Part shown: positions 1 to 8,316 of the stretch, piece after piece
Position numbering within the stretch: the stretch's first letter is position 1
How the letters are laid out: the number at the start of each line of letters is the position of its first letter
NCBI GenBank assembly: GCA_014138645.1
Contig: JACJIB010000004.1
Span: 124,001-188,000 of the forward strand
DNA from: Methylorubrum thiocyanatum
GTDB taxonomy: Bacteria > Pseudomonadota > Alphaproteobacteria > Rhizobiales > Beijerinckiaceae
Direction of reading: 5' to 3'
Length of the DNA: 64,000 bases
Translations under genes and position numbers: made by a program
The notes under the pieces: generated by a model
Told to the model about the DNA's origin: nothing
Seen by the model: only the letters and a program-made list of their open reading frames with translations
Databases searched by the model: none

Positions 1-1653
1 CTCGACGAGCCGCTCCTCGGTCGCCTTTCGCGCGGTGATGTCGATGGCGCTGCCGACGCCGCGCAGGCACCGCCCCTCCGCATCGAACACCCCGCGCCCC
101 TTGGCCGCGACCCAGCGGATCGTGCCGTCCGCACCTCCGACCGTGCGGAACTCCTCATCGTAGAAGGCACGGGTGCCGGGATCGAGGGCGGCGGCGAAGG
201 CGGCGGTGACCCGCGCCCGGTCGTCCGGATGAAGGCCTTCGGAGAAATCCTCGAGGGTCACGTCCGCCTCGGGGGCTAACCCGAACATCGCCTTGATCCG
301 CGGCGGCCAGAACAGGGTGCCGGCCCGCGGATCGAAGTCCCACAGGCCGATCTCGCCGCTCTCGACGGCGAGCCGCAGGCGCTCCTCGCTCTCGGCGAGC
401 GCCAGTTCGGCGGCGCGGCGCTCCTCGATATCGACCACCGAGCCGATATAGCCCAGAAAACGCCCGTCGGCGGCAAAGCGCGGGCTCGCGGTGTCGATCG
501 CCCAGCGATAGGCGCCGTCGCGGCGGCGCAGACGGTATTCGAGGCTGAAGCCCTCGTGCCGGGCATTGGCCGTCAGGAAGGTCTCGCCGGACCAGCCGCG
601 GTCGTCCGGGTGGACGGCCTCCAACCAGCCGAGGCCGAGGGCCTGCGCCTCGGTCTGGCCGGTGAACTCGTACCAGCGCCGGTTCAGGTACTGGCAGGCG
701 CCGTCGGCATCGGTGACCCACATCATCACCGGCGCATCGTCCGCCATGGTGCGGAAGCGCGCCTCGCTCTCGGCCAAGGCCGCGTTGCCGGTGATCCGCT
801 CGGTCACGTCCGAGCCGTCGACGAACACGCCGGTGATGGTGCCCGACGCGTCGCGCATGGGCTGGTAGACGAAATCGAGGAAGCGCTGCTCGGGCACGCC
901 GCCGGGCACCCGCAGGAGGGTCACCGGCGCCCCGTGCGCGGTGTGGCTGCGGCCGGTGGCGTACACCTCGTCGAGCAGCTCGAAGAAGCCCTGGCCCTCG
1001 ACCTCCGGCAGGGCCGCGCGCACCGGCTTGCCGAGAATGTCGCGGTGGGCGACGAGCCCGCGATAGGCGGCGTTGGCGAAGGCGAAGACGTGGTGGGGGC
1101 CGTCGAGCACCGCGACGAAGCTCGGCGCCTGCTCGAACAGCCGGGCGAAGCGCTCGCGCTCGGCCTGCATCTGCCGTCCGGCACGCACCGCGGCGGTGGT
1201 CTCCGAGCAGGCGCAGAACATGCCCGCCACCGTGCCGTCCTCGCCCCGCACCGGCGTGTAGCCGAAGGCGAAGTGCGTCTCCTCCGGGTAGCCGTTGCGG
1301 TGCATCGTGAAGGTGATGTCCTCCATATGCGTGGCCTCGCCGGCATAGGCCCGCGACAGGATCGGCTCCACCTGATCCCAGATGTCGTGCCAGACCTCGT
1401 CGAAGGGCCGGCCGAGCGCCTTCGGGTGGCGCGCGCCGCACATCGGGGCGTAGCCGTCGTTGTAGAGCGTGACATGCGCCTCGCCCCAGACGATCAGCAT
1501 CGGCTGCTGCGAGCCGAGCATCACGCCGACCAGGGTCTTGAGCGCCGCGGGCCACGTCTCGGGTGGCCCGAGCGGCGTCGCCGCCCAGTCGAGTCCGCGC
1601 ATCAGCGCGCCGGCCGCGCCGCCGCCGGCGAGGAAGGAGGGTGCGGTGGTCAC
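1..1653 (-). CDS. Multi-PAS sensor protein, probable histidine kinase (C-terminus beyond left edge)
   Basis: The reading frame is open from the left edge to a GTG at 1653, which has a GGAGG Shine-Dalgarno about 10 bases upstream; an ATG lies at 1602. About 551 residues are visible. The N-terminus (MRGLDWAATPLG, then WGEAHVTLYNDGY) is typical of PAS sensors of the HWE/HisKA2 kinase type. PAS-like units begin near residues 40, 165, 294 (SEARFRTMADDAP) and 421 (SEERLRLAVESGE), each followed by PAC-type sequence; the last visible words are GSAIDITARKATEERL. The phosphoacceptor and ATPase domains would lie left of the window, so kinase function is inferred from the domain order. No membrane segment is seen, so it is probably cytoplasmic. 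The ligand is unknown. Confidence 0.85.
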   Translation of the reverse strand, partial: MTTAPSFLAGGGAAGALMRGLDWAATPLGPPETWPAALKTLVGVMLGSQQPMLIVWGEAHVTLYNDGYAPMCGARHPKALGRPFDEVWHDIWDQVEPILSRAYAGEATHMEDITFTMHRNGYPEETHFAFGYTPVRGEDGTVAGMFCACSETTAAVRAGRQMQAERERFARLFEQAPSFVAVLDGPHHVFAFANAAYRGLVAHRDILGKPVRAALPEVEGQGFFELLDEVYATGRSHTAHGAPVTLLRVPGGVPEQRFLDFVYQPMRDASGTITGVFVDGSDVTERITGNAALAESEARFRTMADDAPVMMWVTDADGACQYLNRRWYEFTGQTEAQALGLGWLEAVHPDDRGWSGETFLTANARHEGFSLEYRLRRRDGAYRWAIDTASPRFAADGRFLGYIGSVVDIEERRAAELALAESEERLRLAVESGEIGLWDFDPRAGTLFWPPRIKAMFGLAPEADVTLEDFSEGLHPDDRARVTAAFAAALDPGTRAFYDEEFRTVGGADGTIRWVAAKGRGVFDAEGRCLRGVGSAIDITARKATEERLVE

Positions 1654-2123
1654 GCGGCCGGCCTCCGGCGCGGCCAGAGCCCTCCGCCGGGACGCGGCGC
1701 GCGTCGGCGGAGTGGCGAGCGGGAGGGGATCGGACCAGAGGGCCGATGCGGAGACGGGAATGAAGCGGACAAGGGTGAAGCGCGACCGTGTGTTCGAGAG
1801 CGTTCAACGCAACAATCGGGCAGCCGTGCCATCACTGGATGCCGGAAGCCGCGTCGGGCGCCTCCCGGATGCATGCCATGGCGCGAACCGGCGGGTCGCG
1901 CCAGAGGTTTGATGCCGCTCGATCGGTTCGCCCGAACCGTGTGAGGACGGCGTGAGGACGGCCGCACCTTGCGCCGCCGCACCGGCCGCGCCAGCATCCG
2001 GCGGCCCGCGGCGCACTCGGCCGGCACCGGCCCAGACCGGATCGGGCGGCCTGCGGTCTGCCTGCCACGCGGCCTGACATCCGCGCTTGGCACCCGAGCC
2101 TGGTACCCGAGGGGATCCTTTTC
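1654..2123. other. Divergent intergenic region, no gene recognised
   Basis: This 470-base gap separates the leftward PAS sensor and the rightward PNPOx-like gene. It must carry both promoters, but I see no clear -35/-10 pair, no RNA gene and no convincing small ORF. The open frames here are Arg/Pro-rich GC-driven frames. Confidence 0.5.
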
Positions 2124-2720
2124 GTGGACGCGCTGCCTTCCTTCTACGACGACCTCGACGGCTTCCGCGCGGAGGGCTGGCGGCGCCTCGCCGAGGGGGT
2201 GGCGAACCGGCACAGTCCGTTCCACACGCCCGCGCTCGCCACCGTCGACGCGGCGGGGCGCCCGCGGCTGCGCACCGTGGTGCTGCGCGCCGTCGAGGCG
2301 GGGGAGAGGAGCCTGCGCTTCCACTGCGACCGGCGCTCGGACAAGGCGCGGGAGATCGCGCGGAGCGGGCGCGCCGCGCTTCACGTCTACGACGGCCAAA
2401 CCAAGCTCCAGCTCCGCCTCGAGGGGCGGGCGCGCCCGCACCACGACGACGCGGTGGCCGACGCGGCCTGGGCCGGCGCCCTGGCGATGAGCCGGGTCTG
2501 CTACGGGATCGAGCCCGCCCCCGGCACCGCGCTCGCCACGGGCGACGCCTACGCGCTGCCCGGCGAGGATCCGGAGGCGCGCCTCGGCCGAGAAAACTTT
2601 TGCGCGGTGGTGCTCACCGCCGAACGGATCGACCTGCTCTACCTCGACCGGCGCGGGCACCGGCGGGCGGTTTTTTCCTGGGAGGGAGCGGGCTGGGACG
2701 GGACGTGGGTGGCGCCTTGA
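2124..2720 (+). CDS. Pyridoxamine 5'-phosphate oxidase (PNPOx-like) family flavoprotein
   Basis: This 198-residue protein has the split-barrel PNPOx fold signature. An early segment HSPFHTPALATVD is followed by RLRTVVLRAV, FHCDRRSDKAREI and a KLQLRLEG strand, the positions that bind FMN and phosphate in PdxH-like proteins. The C-terminal dimerisation segment holds LGRENFCAVVL and RIDLLYLDRRGHRRA. It is close in length to PdxH, but the C-terminal substrate signature of true PdxH is not clear, so it may be a general FMN-dependent oxidoreductase of the family. The start is GTG at 2124 behind a GAGGGGA Shine-Dalgarno. It stands alone, pointing toward the leftward AsnC regulator. Confidence 0.8.
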   Translation: MDALPSFYDDLDGFRAEGWRRLAEGVANRHSPFHTPALATVDAAGRPRLRTVVLRAVEAGERSLRFHCDRRSDKAREIARSGRAALHVYDGQTKLQLRLEGRARPHHDDAVADAAWAGALAMSRVCYGIEPAPGTALATGDAYALPGEDPEARLGRENFCAVVLTAERIDLLYLDRRGHRRAVFSWEGAGWDGTWVAP

Positions 2721-2815
2721 GGGCAAAACCCCGTTCGCCTTCAGCATACAAGGAGCGGCGTGTGACCCGTCTCGGACTTTCTTGAGGTCTGCTTGTCGCC
2801 CGAGCGGGCCTCCGG

Positions 2816-3331
2816 TCAGTCGAGGGAGCGGAAAACAGGCAACGCGGATCGGCGGCGCGCGTCAAAAATGATCGATGTCTCAATACGTGTGACGCCAGGT
2901 CTGTTGGTGAAGTGATCGAGAGCGAGATCCTTCAGGTGCCGGGTATCCCGTACGAGGACGTGGACAACCAAGTCGTAGCGGCCGGTCACGAGGAATGCCG
3001 AGCGGACCTCGGGCACCTCGACGATGTCATCCATGAACGTGTCCACGGTGCTGCGCTCGTGCTTGGCGAGTTCAATCATGAAAAGCGCTTCGAGCCCGAT
3101 ACCGAGCGCCTGCGGGTCCACGTCGGCATGCATGCCACGCAGGATGCCGCTCTCTCGCAGCCGCCGGATACGTTCGTGCGTAGAAGATGGGGCCAGCCCC
3201 ACCTCTGCGGCGATCTCTTTCACGGACAGCCGAGCATTCTGCTGCAAAAGGCGCAAAATGCCGACGTCCAATCGGTCGAGATCGTCCTCCGGCTTCTTTT
3301 GCCGTAATCCATTCGTTCGATCGGCCGACAT
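2816..3331 (-). CDS. Lrp/AsnC family transcriptional regulator
   Basis: The protein has 171 residues with the classic two-domain Lrp layout. The N-terminal helix-turn-helix (LDRLDVGILRLLQQNAR, then SVKEIAAEVGL and RIRRLRESGIL) spans about residues 17-75. The C-terminal RAM ligand-binding and oligomerisation domain (about 85-165) ends in GVTRIETSIIF. It is transcribed divergently from the PhyH-type dioxygenase, whose start is 47 bases away, the usual arrangement for a local regulator acting on its neighbour. The effector is probably an amino acid or related small molecule but cannot be named. The N-terminus is slightly longer than usual, and the start could lie a few codons further in. Confidence 0.93.
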   Translation of the reverse strand: MSADRTNGLRQKKPEDDLDRLDVGILRLLQQNARLSVKEIAAEVGLAPSSTHERIRRLRESGILRGMHADVDPQALGIGLEALFMIELAKHERSTVDTFMDDIVEVPEVRSAFLVTGRYDLVVHVLVRDTRHLKDLALDHFTNRPGVTRIETSIIFDARRRSALPVFRSLD

Positions 3332-3378
3332 ACCGACGATAGTATCAGGAGATTAGGAGCCGAACAGAGGAAAGACCG

Positions 3379-4287
3379 ATGCCAGCCTTCGACCTGCCCC
3401 GGCTTGCCGAGCTCGTGGACGTCGATGTCGAGCGTTTTCGTCGGGACGGTTTCCTCGTCGTCGAGCGCGTCCTGTCCGACGAGCGGATCACGGCGCTCCG
3501 CGACAGCTTTCCTCGGCTCTTTGCGGGCCGGTTCGACACGGGCGTCTATCCAGACGAGTGGTACTGGCGCGAGGGCATGAGCCTTCCCGACGTCACCCGG
3601 CACATGGCCAACGCCTGGAAGGCGGATCTGACGATCGCGAAGCTGGCTCTGTCGGCCGACATCGGTCGGGCCGCGGCTCACCTCGCGGGCTGGTCAGGCG
3701 CACGGCTCGGTCAGGACACGATCTGGTGGAAGGCTCCGAAGACGAAGCCCATCGCCCACCACCAGGATTCATCCTTCATGGACTTCCTGGACCCCACCCA
3801 GACTGTGACGTGCTGGGTCACGCTCGACGATACACACCAGGAGGCAGGTACCCTCGAATACGTCCCCGGTTCGCACCTGTGGCCGCTCACGCCCTTGCCG
3901 ACGGCATTCCACGGTCAGGACGACTACCGCGCTCCGATGAGAAACGCCGCAACGTCCGTGGGCATCGAGCCGCCGGAACCAGTGTTCATCGCGGTGCCGG
4001 CGGGATCATGCGTGTTCCACGCGGGGGAGATCTGGCATGGTTCCGGCCCCAACACGACGGGTGACCACATGCGCCGGTCGGTGGGCATCCACATGATCTC
4101 ACCTGAGGTACGGTTCAGCGACCGGCCGGGCGGCTACATCTATCGCAGATATCAGCGCTATGACGATCCGGCCCTCGATGAGAGCTTCTTCCCGTACACG
4201 TGGTCGGAGCAGAACGGGCGGACGACTTGGCTCGACGGCTACTGCGAGGATGGCCGGCGGAGGCAACCACAACAGACGGTCGCCTGA
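3379..4287 (+). CDS. Phytanoyl-CoA dioxygenase (PhyH) family Fe(II)/2-oxoglutarate oxygenase
   Basis: The protein has 302 residues. The iron-binding facial triad is visible as H128 and D130 in PIAHHQDSSF plus the distal H220 in AGEIWHGSGPN; an arginine in HMRRS near 232 is placed to bind 2-oxoglutarate. GTLEYVPGSHLW between them is a hallmark of PhyH proteins. The family hydroxylates substrates ranging from phytanoyl-CoA to ectoine, phosphonates and antibiotics; nothing here fixes the substrate. The ATG at 3379 follows AGAGGAAAG. It diverges from an AsnC/Lrp regulator 47 bases away, suggesting amino-acid-like effector control. G+C looks lower than in neighbouring genes, so the pair may have been acquired. 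Confidence 0.88.
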   Translation: MPAFDLPRLAELVDVDVERFRRDGFLVVERVLSDERITALRDSFPRLFAGRFDTGVYPDEWYWREGMSLPDVTRHMANAWKADLTIAKLALSADIGRAAAHLAGWSGARLGQDTIWWKAPKTKPIAHHQDSSFMDFLDPTQTVTCWVTLDDTHQEAGTLEYVPGSHLWPLTPLPTAFHGQDDYRAPMRNAATSVGIEPPEPVFIAVPAGSCVFHAGEIWHGSGPNTTGDHMRRSVGIHMISPEVRFSDRPGGYIYRRYQRYDDPALDESFFPYTWSEQNGRTTWLDGYCEDGRRRQPQQTVA

Positions 4288-4431
4288 GCAACGGCCCGCA
4301 TCCGCTTCGATGCCGGATTCGCCACGCGTCCGACGCGGGCTCGGAGCCGGACGTCCCTTCCGGTTGTCAAGCCAGCGACCGTCCGCACCTACGGCGGTTT
4401 CTCACAACATCAGTTCGATAGAATTCTGACC

Positions 4432-5619
4432 TCACGCCACAGCCGCCATCCGCGCGAACCCGGCCTCCAGATCCGCCTTCAGATCCTCCGGATCCTCCAG
4501 GCCGATATGGAAGCGGAGCGCCGGGCCGCCCGGCTGCCAGCGTGTGGCGGTGCGGTAGACGGTCGGGTCGAAGGGGATGACGAGGCTCTCGAAGCCGCCC
4601 CAGGAAAAGCCCATCCCGAACAGTTCGAGCCCGTCGAGGAACGCGGCCAAGGCCTCCTCCGAGACGGGCTTGAGGATCACGCCGAACAGGCCCGAGGCGC
4701 CGGAGAAATCGCGCTTCCAGATCGCATGGCCGGGATCGTCCGGCAGCCCCGGATGAAGCACCCGCAGCACCTCGGGCCGGGACTGGAGCCACGCGGCCAT
4801 GGCGAGCCCGCGGGCGCCGTGCTCGCGCAGGCGCAGGCCCATGGTCCGCAGGCCGCGGAGCCCCAAAAAGATGTCCTCGGGGCCGGGGCAGTTGGCGAAA
4901 TGCTCGTAGGTGCGCTTGAGCGCCGGGTAGTGCTCCGCATTGGCCGAGACGAGGCCGAGCAGCAGGTCGGAGCCGCCGCTGAGATACTTGGTGCCGGCCT
5001 CCACCGCGAGATCGACGCCGCGCTCGTGCGGCGGGAACAGGAGCGGCGTCGCCCAGGTGTTGTCCATCACCACCGTGCCGCCGCGGGCATGCATGGCCTC
5101 GGCGATCGCCGGCACGTCCTGCATCTCGAAGGTCTGCGAGCCCGGCGCCTCCACGAGCACAGCACGGGTGTTCTCGTGCATCAGGCCGGCGATGCCCGCG
5201 CCGATCACCGGGTCGAAATATTCGACCTCCACGCCGTAGCGCTTGAGCACCCCATCGCAAAAAATCCGGGTCGGGCGGTAGGCGGAATCGGTGACGAGGA
5301 GGTGGTCGCCCGCGCTGACGCAGGTCATCAGCGCGAGCGTCAGGGCCGAGAGGCCGGACGGCGCCAGCACCGTGCCCGCTGCCCCCGCGATCTCGCTCCA
5401 GGCCTCGCAGAGCGCGTCCATCGTCGGCGTGCCGGAGGTGCCGTAATTGTAGCGCCCGCGCCGGTGCTTGATGTCGTCGTAGGTGGGATAGAGGACCGTC
5501 GAGCCGCGATAGATCGGCGTGTTGACGAAGCCGTGCTGGGCGCCGGGATCGCGCCCGGCGAGGACGAGGCGGGTGTCGGCGCCGAAGCGGCCGCGGTCGC
5601 GGGGAGGGGACTTGGACAT
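4432..5619 (-). CDS. metC: Cystathionine beta-lyase
   Basis: This 395-residue protein belongs to the Cys/Met metabolism PLP enzyme family, which cleaves cystathionine to homocysteine, pyruvate and ammonia. Visible signatures are the N-terminal VNTPIYRGSTVLYPT, the RYNYGTSGTPT loop, DNTWATPLLFPP and the PLP lysine in AGTKYLSGGSD (about residue 210). The string following the lysine differs from the common GHSD but matches the MetC branch of Alphaproteobacteria as I recall it. The start chosen is the ATG at 5619, since MSKSPPRDRGRFGADTRLV resembles normal N-termini; a longer frame to 5748 is unlikely. It converges with the PhyH gene. A different cystathionine or methionine lyase activity cannot be excluded. 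Confidence 0.9.
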   Translation of the reverse strand: MSKSPPRDRGRFGADTRLVLAGRDPGAQHGFVNTPIYRGSTVLYPTYDDIKHRRGRYNYGTSGTPTMDALCEAWSEIAGAAGTVLAPSGLSALTLALMTCVSAGDHLLVTDSAYRPTRIFCDGVLKRYGVEVEYFDPVIGAGIAGLMHENTRAVLVEAPGSQTFEMQDVPAIAEAMHARGGTVVMDNTWATPLLFPPHERGVDLAVEAGTKYLSGGSDLLLGLVSANAEHYPALKRTYEHFANCPGPEDIFLGLRGLRTMGLRLREHGARGLAMAAWLQSRPEVLRVLHPGLPDDPGHAIWKRDFSGASGLFGVILKPVSEEALAAFLDGLELFGMGFSWGGFESLVIPFDPTVYRTATRWQPGGPALRFHIGLEDPEDLKADLEAGFARMAAVA

Positions 5620-5692
5620 CGGCCTCGGAAGGGGAGAGAGCGGGCGTTGCCGCCCTTTCAGCCCTCCGGGGCCGGAAGCGTCAAGACATGCC

Positions 5693-5857
5693 TCACTCCG
5701 CCGGGTCGTCGGTGGCCGCCTCCTCGTAGGCCTGGAGCCAGGCCGCACGGTCCTGGGAGCCTTCCGGATAGGGGCACGCCTCGACGCTCTTGCCGTAGAG
5801 CCGGGCGTTGCGGCCCTGGATGAAGGGGCTATCGCTCGCCGTCGCCTGCTCGTTCAT
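5693..5857 (-). CDS. Ribosome modulation factor-like small protein
   Basis: This is a 54-residue protein, MNEQATASD to ATDDPAE. Its core reads GRNARLYG, then EACPYP, then RAAWLQAYEEA, which matches the G-x-x-A...CPY...R-x-x-W pattern of ribosome modulation factor (RMF/Rmf-CrpP family). RMF binds 70S ribosomes and drives dimerisation into dormant 100S particles in stationary phase. The start is the ATG at 5857; longer in-frame extension to 5941 lacks family similarity. It lies just upstream of metC on the same strand (74 bases apart) and could share a transcript. CrpP-like proteins of the same family have been linked to ciprofloxacin modification in Pseudomonas; nothing here argues for that. 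Confidence 0.75.
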   Translation of the reverse strand: MNEQATASDSPFIQGRNARLYGKSVEACPYPEGSQDRAAWLQAYEEAATDDPAE

Positions 5858-6000
5858 GGCGCAATCCTTTGCCGGTTGTCCTGAATAGGGCCGGTCCGCG
5901 GCGGGTCCGGCCGTCCGGTTCATTAACGACAACGGGCGCATCCTGTTTCCGGGGCCGCCGTTCCCGGTCCCGCGTCGCCCGCGTATCCGAGTTCCCCATC

Positions 6001-6288
6001 GTGAGCATCCTGCGCGTCATCACCTTCGCGACCGTCACGGGCCTCGGCACGCTGTCGGTCGTCCTCGTGAGTGCGGACCGCCTCATGCATCAGGCGGTCG
6101 CCGCCGTACCGGCCCCGACGATCGCGCGGGCGGCACCGATCCTGCCCGACCCCGTCACGACCGGCACGGTGACGCAGGGACCGGCGGCCGAGTCGAAGAA
6201 GGAGCGCATGCTCACCGGCTTCGACACCGAGCGCCTCAACGCGCTCATGCGCGGCGAGACCGTTCCGGCACCCGCGCGCAAGCGCTGA
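6001..6288 (+). CDS. Hypothetical membrane-anchored or exported small protein
   Basis: The protein has 95 residues from a GTG at 6001. Residues 1-25 (ILRVITFATVTGLGTLSVVL) form a single hydrophobic segment that may be an uncleaved anchor or a signal peptide. The remainder is Pro/Ala-rich (APTIARAAPILPDPVTTG) and ends in a charged tail (KKERMLTGFDTERLNALMRG). I do not recognise a family. An in-frame open extension to 5869 exists, but its sequence is Arg/Ser-rich and reads as non-coding. It lies between the divergent RMF-like gene and the RarD-type transporter. Confidence 0.6.
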   Translation: MSILRVITFATVTGLGTLSVVLVSADRLMHQAVAAVPAPTIARAAPILPDPVTTGTVTQGPAAESKKERMLTGFDTERLNALMRGETVPAPARKR

Positions 6289-6345
6289 CCGCGGGCCCGC
6301 TCCAGGCTACAAGCGGCGCCCCGCCACGCCGCCGACCGTGCAATC

Positions 6346-7215
6346 TTGGGCCTGATCTACGCGCTCGCCGCCTATCTGAGCTGGGGCCTCGTCGTCCCGG
6401 TGCATTTCCGCCTGCTCGACGGCGTCCCGCCCGGGACGATCCTGGCGCAGCGCATCCTCTGGTCGGCGCTGCTCGTCACCGGCCTGATCGCGCTGCTGCG
6501 CAAGCGGCTCGCCAACCCCTTACCCTTGCGGCCGCGCCATGCCGGGCTCCTCGTCTCGGCGGGGCTGATCGCGGTCAACTGGATGCTCTACCTCGTGGCG
6601 GTGACGAGCGGGCACATGCTCGACGCGAGTCTCGGCTACTTCATCAACCCGCTGGTCTCGGTGGCGCTCGGCGCCCTCGTCCTCGGCGAGCGCCTGCGCC
6701 CGGTCCAGGGGGTCGCGGTGGCCATCGTCGTGCTCGGCGTGGTGATCGCGGTGGCGATGGCGGGGCGGCTGCCGCTGCTCTCGCTCGGTCTGGCGGTCAC
6801 CTTCGCCCTCTACGGACTGGCGCGGAAGCTCGTGGCCGTCGACGGCATCGTCGGCTTCTGCGCCGAGACCTTCCTTCTCCTGCCCGCCGCCTTGGCCTAC
6901 CTCGCCTTCGCCGCGGCCCCGGTGCCCGAGGACGCCCGCACCTGGGTGCTGCTGGCCCTCACCGGCGTGACCACGGCGCTGCCGCTGATCTGGTTCGCCG
7001 CCGCGGCGACACGGCTGACCCTCGCGACCCTCGGCCTGATGCAGTACATCGCCCCCTCCTGCCTGATGGGGCTCAGCACGCTGGTCTACGGCGAGACCCT
7101 GACGCCGGACCGCGTCGTGCTGTTCGGGCTGATCTGGCTGGCGCTGGTGCTCTATGCCTACGATGCGCTCCGTCACGAGCGCAGGCGCCGCCGGGCGGCA
7201 GGAGAGGTGCGATGA
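6346..7215 (+). CDS. rarD: RarD-type EamA family transporter
   Basis: This 289-residue protein has ten hydrophobic segments and the RarD signatures YALAAYLSWGLVVPVHFRLL, QRILWSALLV, NWMLYLVAV and SLGYFINPLVSV. RarD proteins are inner-membrane members of the drug/metabolite transporter superfamily; the name comes from chloramphenicol sensitivity and the true substrate is uncertain. The start is TTG at 6346, placing MGLIYALAAY directly at the first membrane helix; no better ATG exists upstream in frame. The end overlaps the DmpA-type peptidase start by four bases (ATGA), so the two are probably co-translated. Confidence 0.9.
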   Translation: MGLIYALAAYLSWGLVVPVHFRLLDGVPPGTILAQRILWSALLVTGLIALLRKRLANPLPLRPRHAGLLVSAGLIAVNWMLYLVAVTSGHMLDASLGYFINPLVSVALGALVLGERLRPVQGVAVAIVVLGVVIAVAMAGRLPLLSLGLAVTFALYGLARKLVAVDGIVGFCAETFLLLPAALAYLAFAAAPVPEDARTWVLLALTGVTTALPLIWFAAAATRLTLATLGLMQYIAPSCLMGLSTLVYGETLTPDRVVLFGLIWLALVLYAYDALRHERRRRRAAGEVR

Positions 7216-8201
7216 CCCGGCTCAACCGCATCACCGACATCGTCGGAATCCGCGTCGGCCATGCCGAGGATGCGCGGATCGCGAGCGGCGTCACGGCGCT
7301 GGTCTTCGACACCCCCTTCACCTGCGCGGTGGACGTGCGCGGCGGCGGTCCCGGCACCCGCGAGACCGACCTGCTCGACCCGGCCGCCACGGTGCCGGCG
7401 GTGGACGCCCTCGTCCTGTCGGGCGGCTCGGCCTTCGGGCTCGACGCGGCGGCGGGCGTGGTCGCCCATCTCCGGGAAGCGGGGCGCGGCTTCGCGGTCG
7501 GCGCGGTGCGGGTTCCGATCGTGCCCGGCGCCATCCTGTTCGACCTGCTCAACGGCGGCGACAAGGCATGGGGCCGCTTCCCGCCCTATCGCGAGCTCGG
7601 CCACGCGGCGGCGCTCGCCGCGCGGGACGGCGCCTTTCCCCTCGGCTCGGTCGGGGCGGGGCTCGGCGCCCGCACCGCCAACCTCAAGGGCGGCCTCGGC
7701 TCGGCCTCGAGCGCGGTGCCGGGCCTGTCCGCGCAGGTCGGCGCGCTGGTGGCGGTCAACGCCTTCGGCCGGGTGACGATGGGGCAGGGGCCGCATTTCT
7801 GGGCGGCGCCGTTCGAGCGCGGGGCTGAGTTCGGCGGCCTCGGCCTTCCGCCGCGCGTGCCCGACGACGCCCTCACATGGCCGCGTGCGCCGTTGCCGGG
7901 CGCCAACACCACGCTCGCCGTGATCGCCACCGATGCGGCGCTCACCAAGGCCCAGGCCAAGCGCCTCGCCATCGCCGCCCAGGACGGGCTCGCCCGGGCG
8001 ATCCATCCGGCGCACACGCCGCTGGACGGCGACGTGGTGTTCGCGGTCGCCACCGGGGCGGTGCCGCTCGGGGACGAGGTGGCCGACCTTGCCCGCCTCG
8101 GCGCGGCGGCGGCCGAGACGCTGGCGCGGGCGGTCGCCATCGGCGTCCACGCGGCGACCCGCCTACCCTGCCTCGACCTGCCGGCCTGGCGGGAGCTTTA
8201 G
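7212..8201 (+). CDS. P1 family peptidase (DmpA-type, N-terminal nucleophile aminopeptidase)
   Basis: This 329-residue protein belongs to the DmpA/P1 family, self-cleaving N-terminal nucleophile hydrolases such as the L-aminopeptidase D-Ala-esterase of Ochrobactrum. The N-terminus LNRITDIVGIRVGHAED, the central VLSGGSAFGLDAAAGV and the cleavage region GANTTLAVIATDAAL (about residues 230-245) are all visible. In characterised members cleavage occurs before a Ser or Thr in this motif, which fits T233/T234 here. The start overlaps the stop of the RarD-type gene, so the two form one operon. The physiological peptide substrate is unknown. It is followed immediately by a four-hairpin repeat and the convergent ETF-QO gene. 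Confidence 0.9.
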   Translation: MTRLNRITDIVGIRVGHAEDARIASGVTALVFDTPFTCAVDVRGGGPGTRETDLLDPAATVPAVDALVLSGGSAFGLDAAAGVVAHLREAGRGFAVGAVRVPIVPGAILFDLLNGGDKAWGRFPPYRELGHAAALAARDGAFPLGSVGAGLGARTANLKGGLGSASSAVPGLSAQVGALVAVNAFGRVTMGQGPHFWAAPFERGAEFGGLGLPPRVPDDALTWPRAPLPGANTTLAVIATDAALTKAQAKRLAIAAQDGLARAIHPAHTPLDGDVVFAVATGAVPLGDEVADLARLGAAAAETLARAVAIGVHAATRLPCLDLPAWREL

Positions 8202-8207
8202 CCGTCC

Positions 8208-8316
8208 GGGATTCCACAAAGATCGTCCCTTTGGCGGGGCGCCGGGGCAGAGCCCCGGCATTCTTCCAGGGCGCTGCCCTGGACCCGCGAAAGGACCCGT
8301 CCTTTCGAAACCCGGA
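8208..8316. repeat. Dispersed four-hairpin intergenic repeat, copy A
   Basis: The repeat fills the gap between the convergent DmpA-type and ETF-QO genes. Three strong hairpins are visible: GCCGGGGC/GCCCCGGC (8241-8248 with 8252-8259), CCAGGGC/GCCCTGG (8266-8272 with 8276-8282) and GAAAGGA/TCCTTTC (8289-8295 with 8300-8306), preceded by a weaker AAAG...CTTT pair. Two related copies occur at 49921-50039 and, inverted, at 62391-62500. All sit between convergent genes, so a role in transcript ending or as a mobile palindromic element is plausible. Confidence 0.85.

Noticed and set aside
5620..5692. Possible SAM riboswitch upstream of metC
   Set aside because: The gap is only about 70 bases and shows none of the conserved SAM-riboswitch cores I know.
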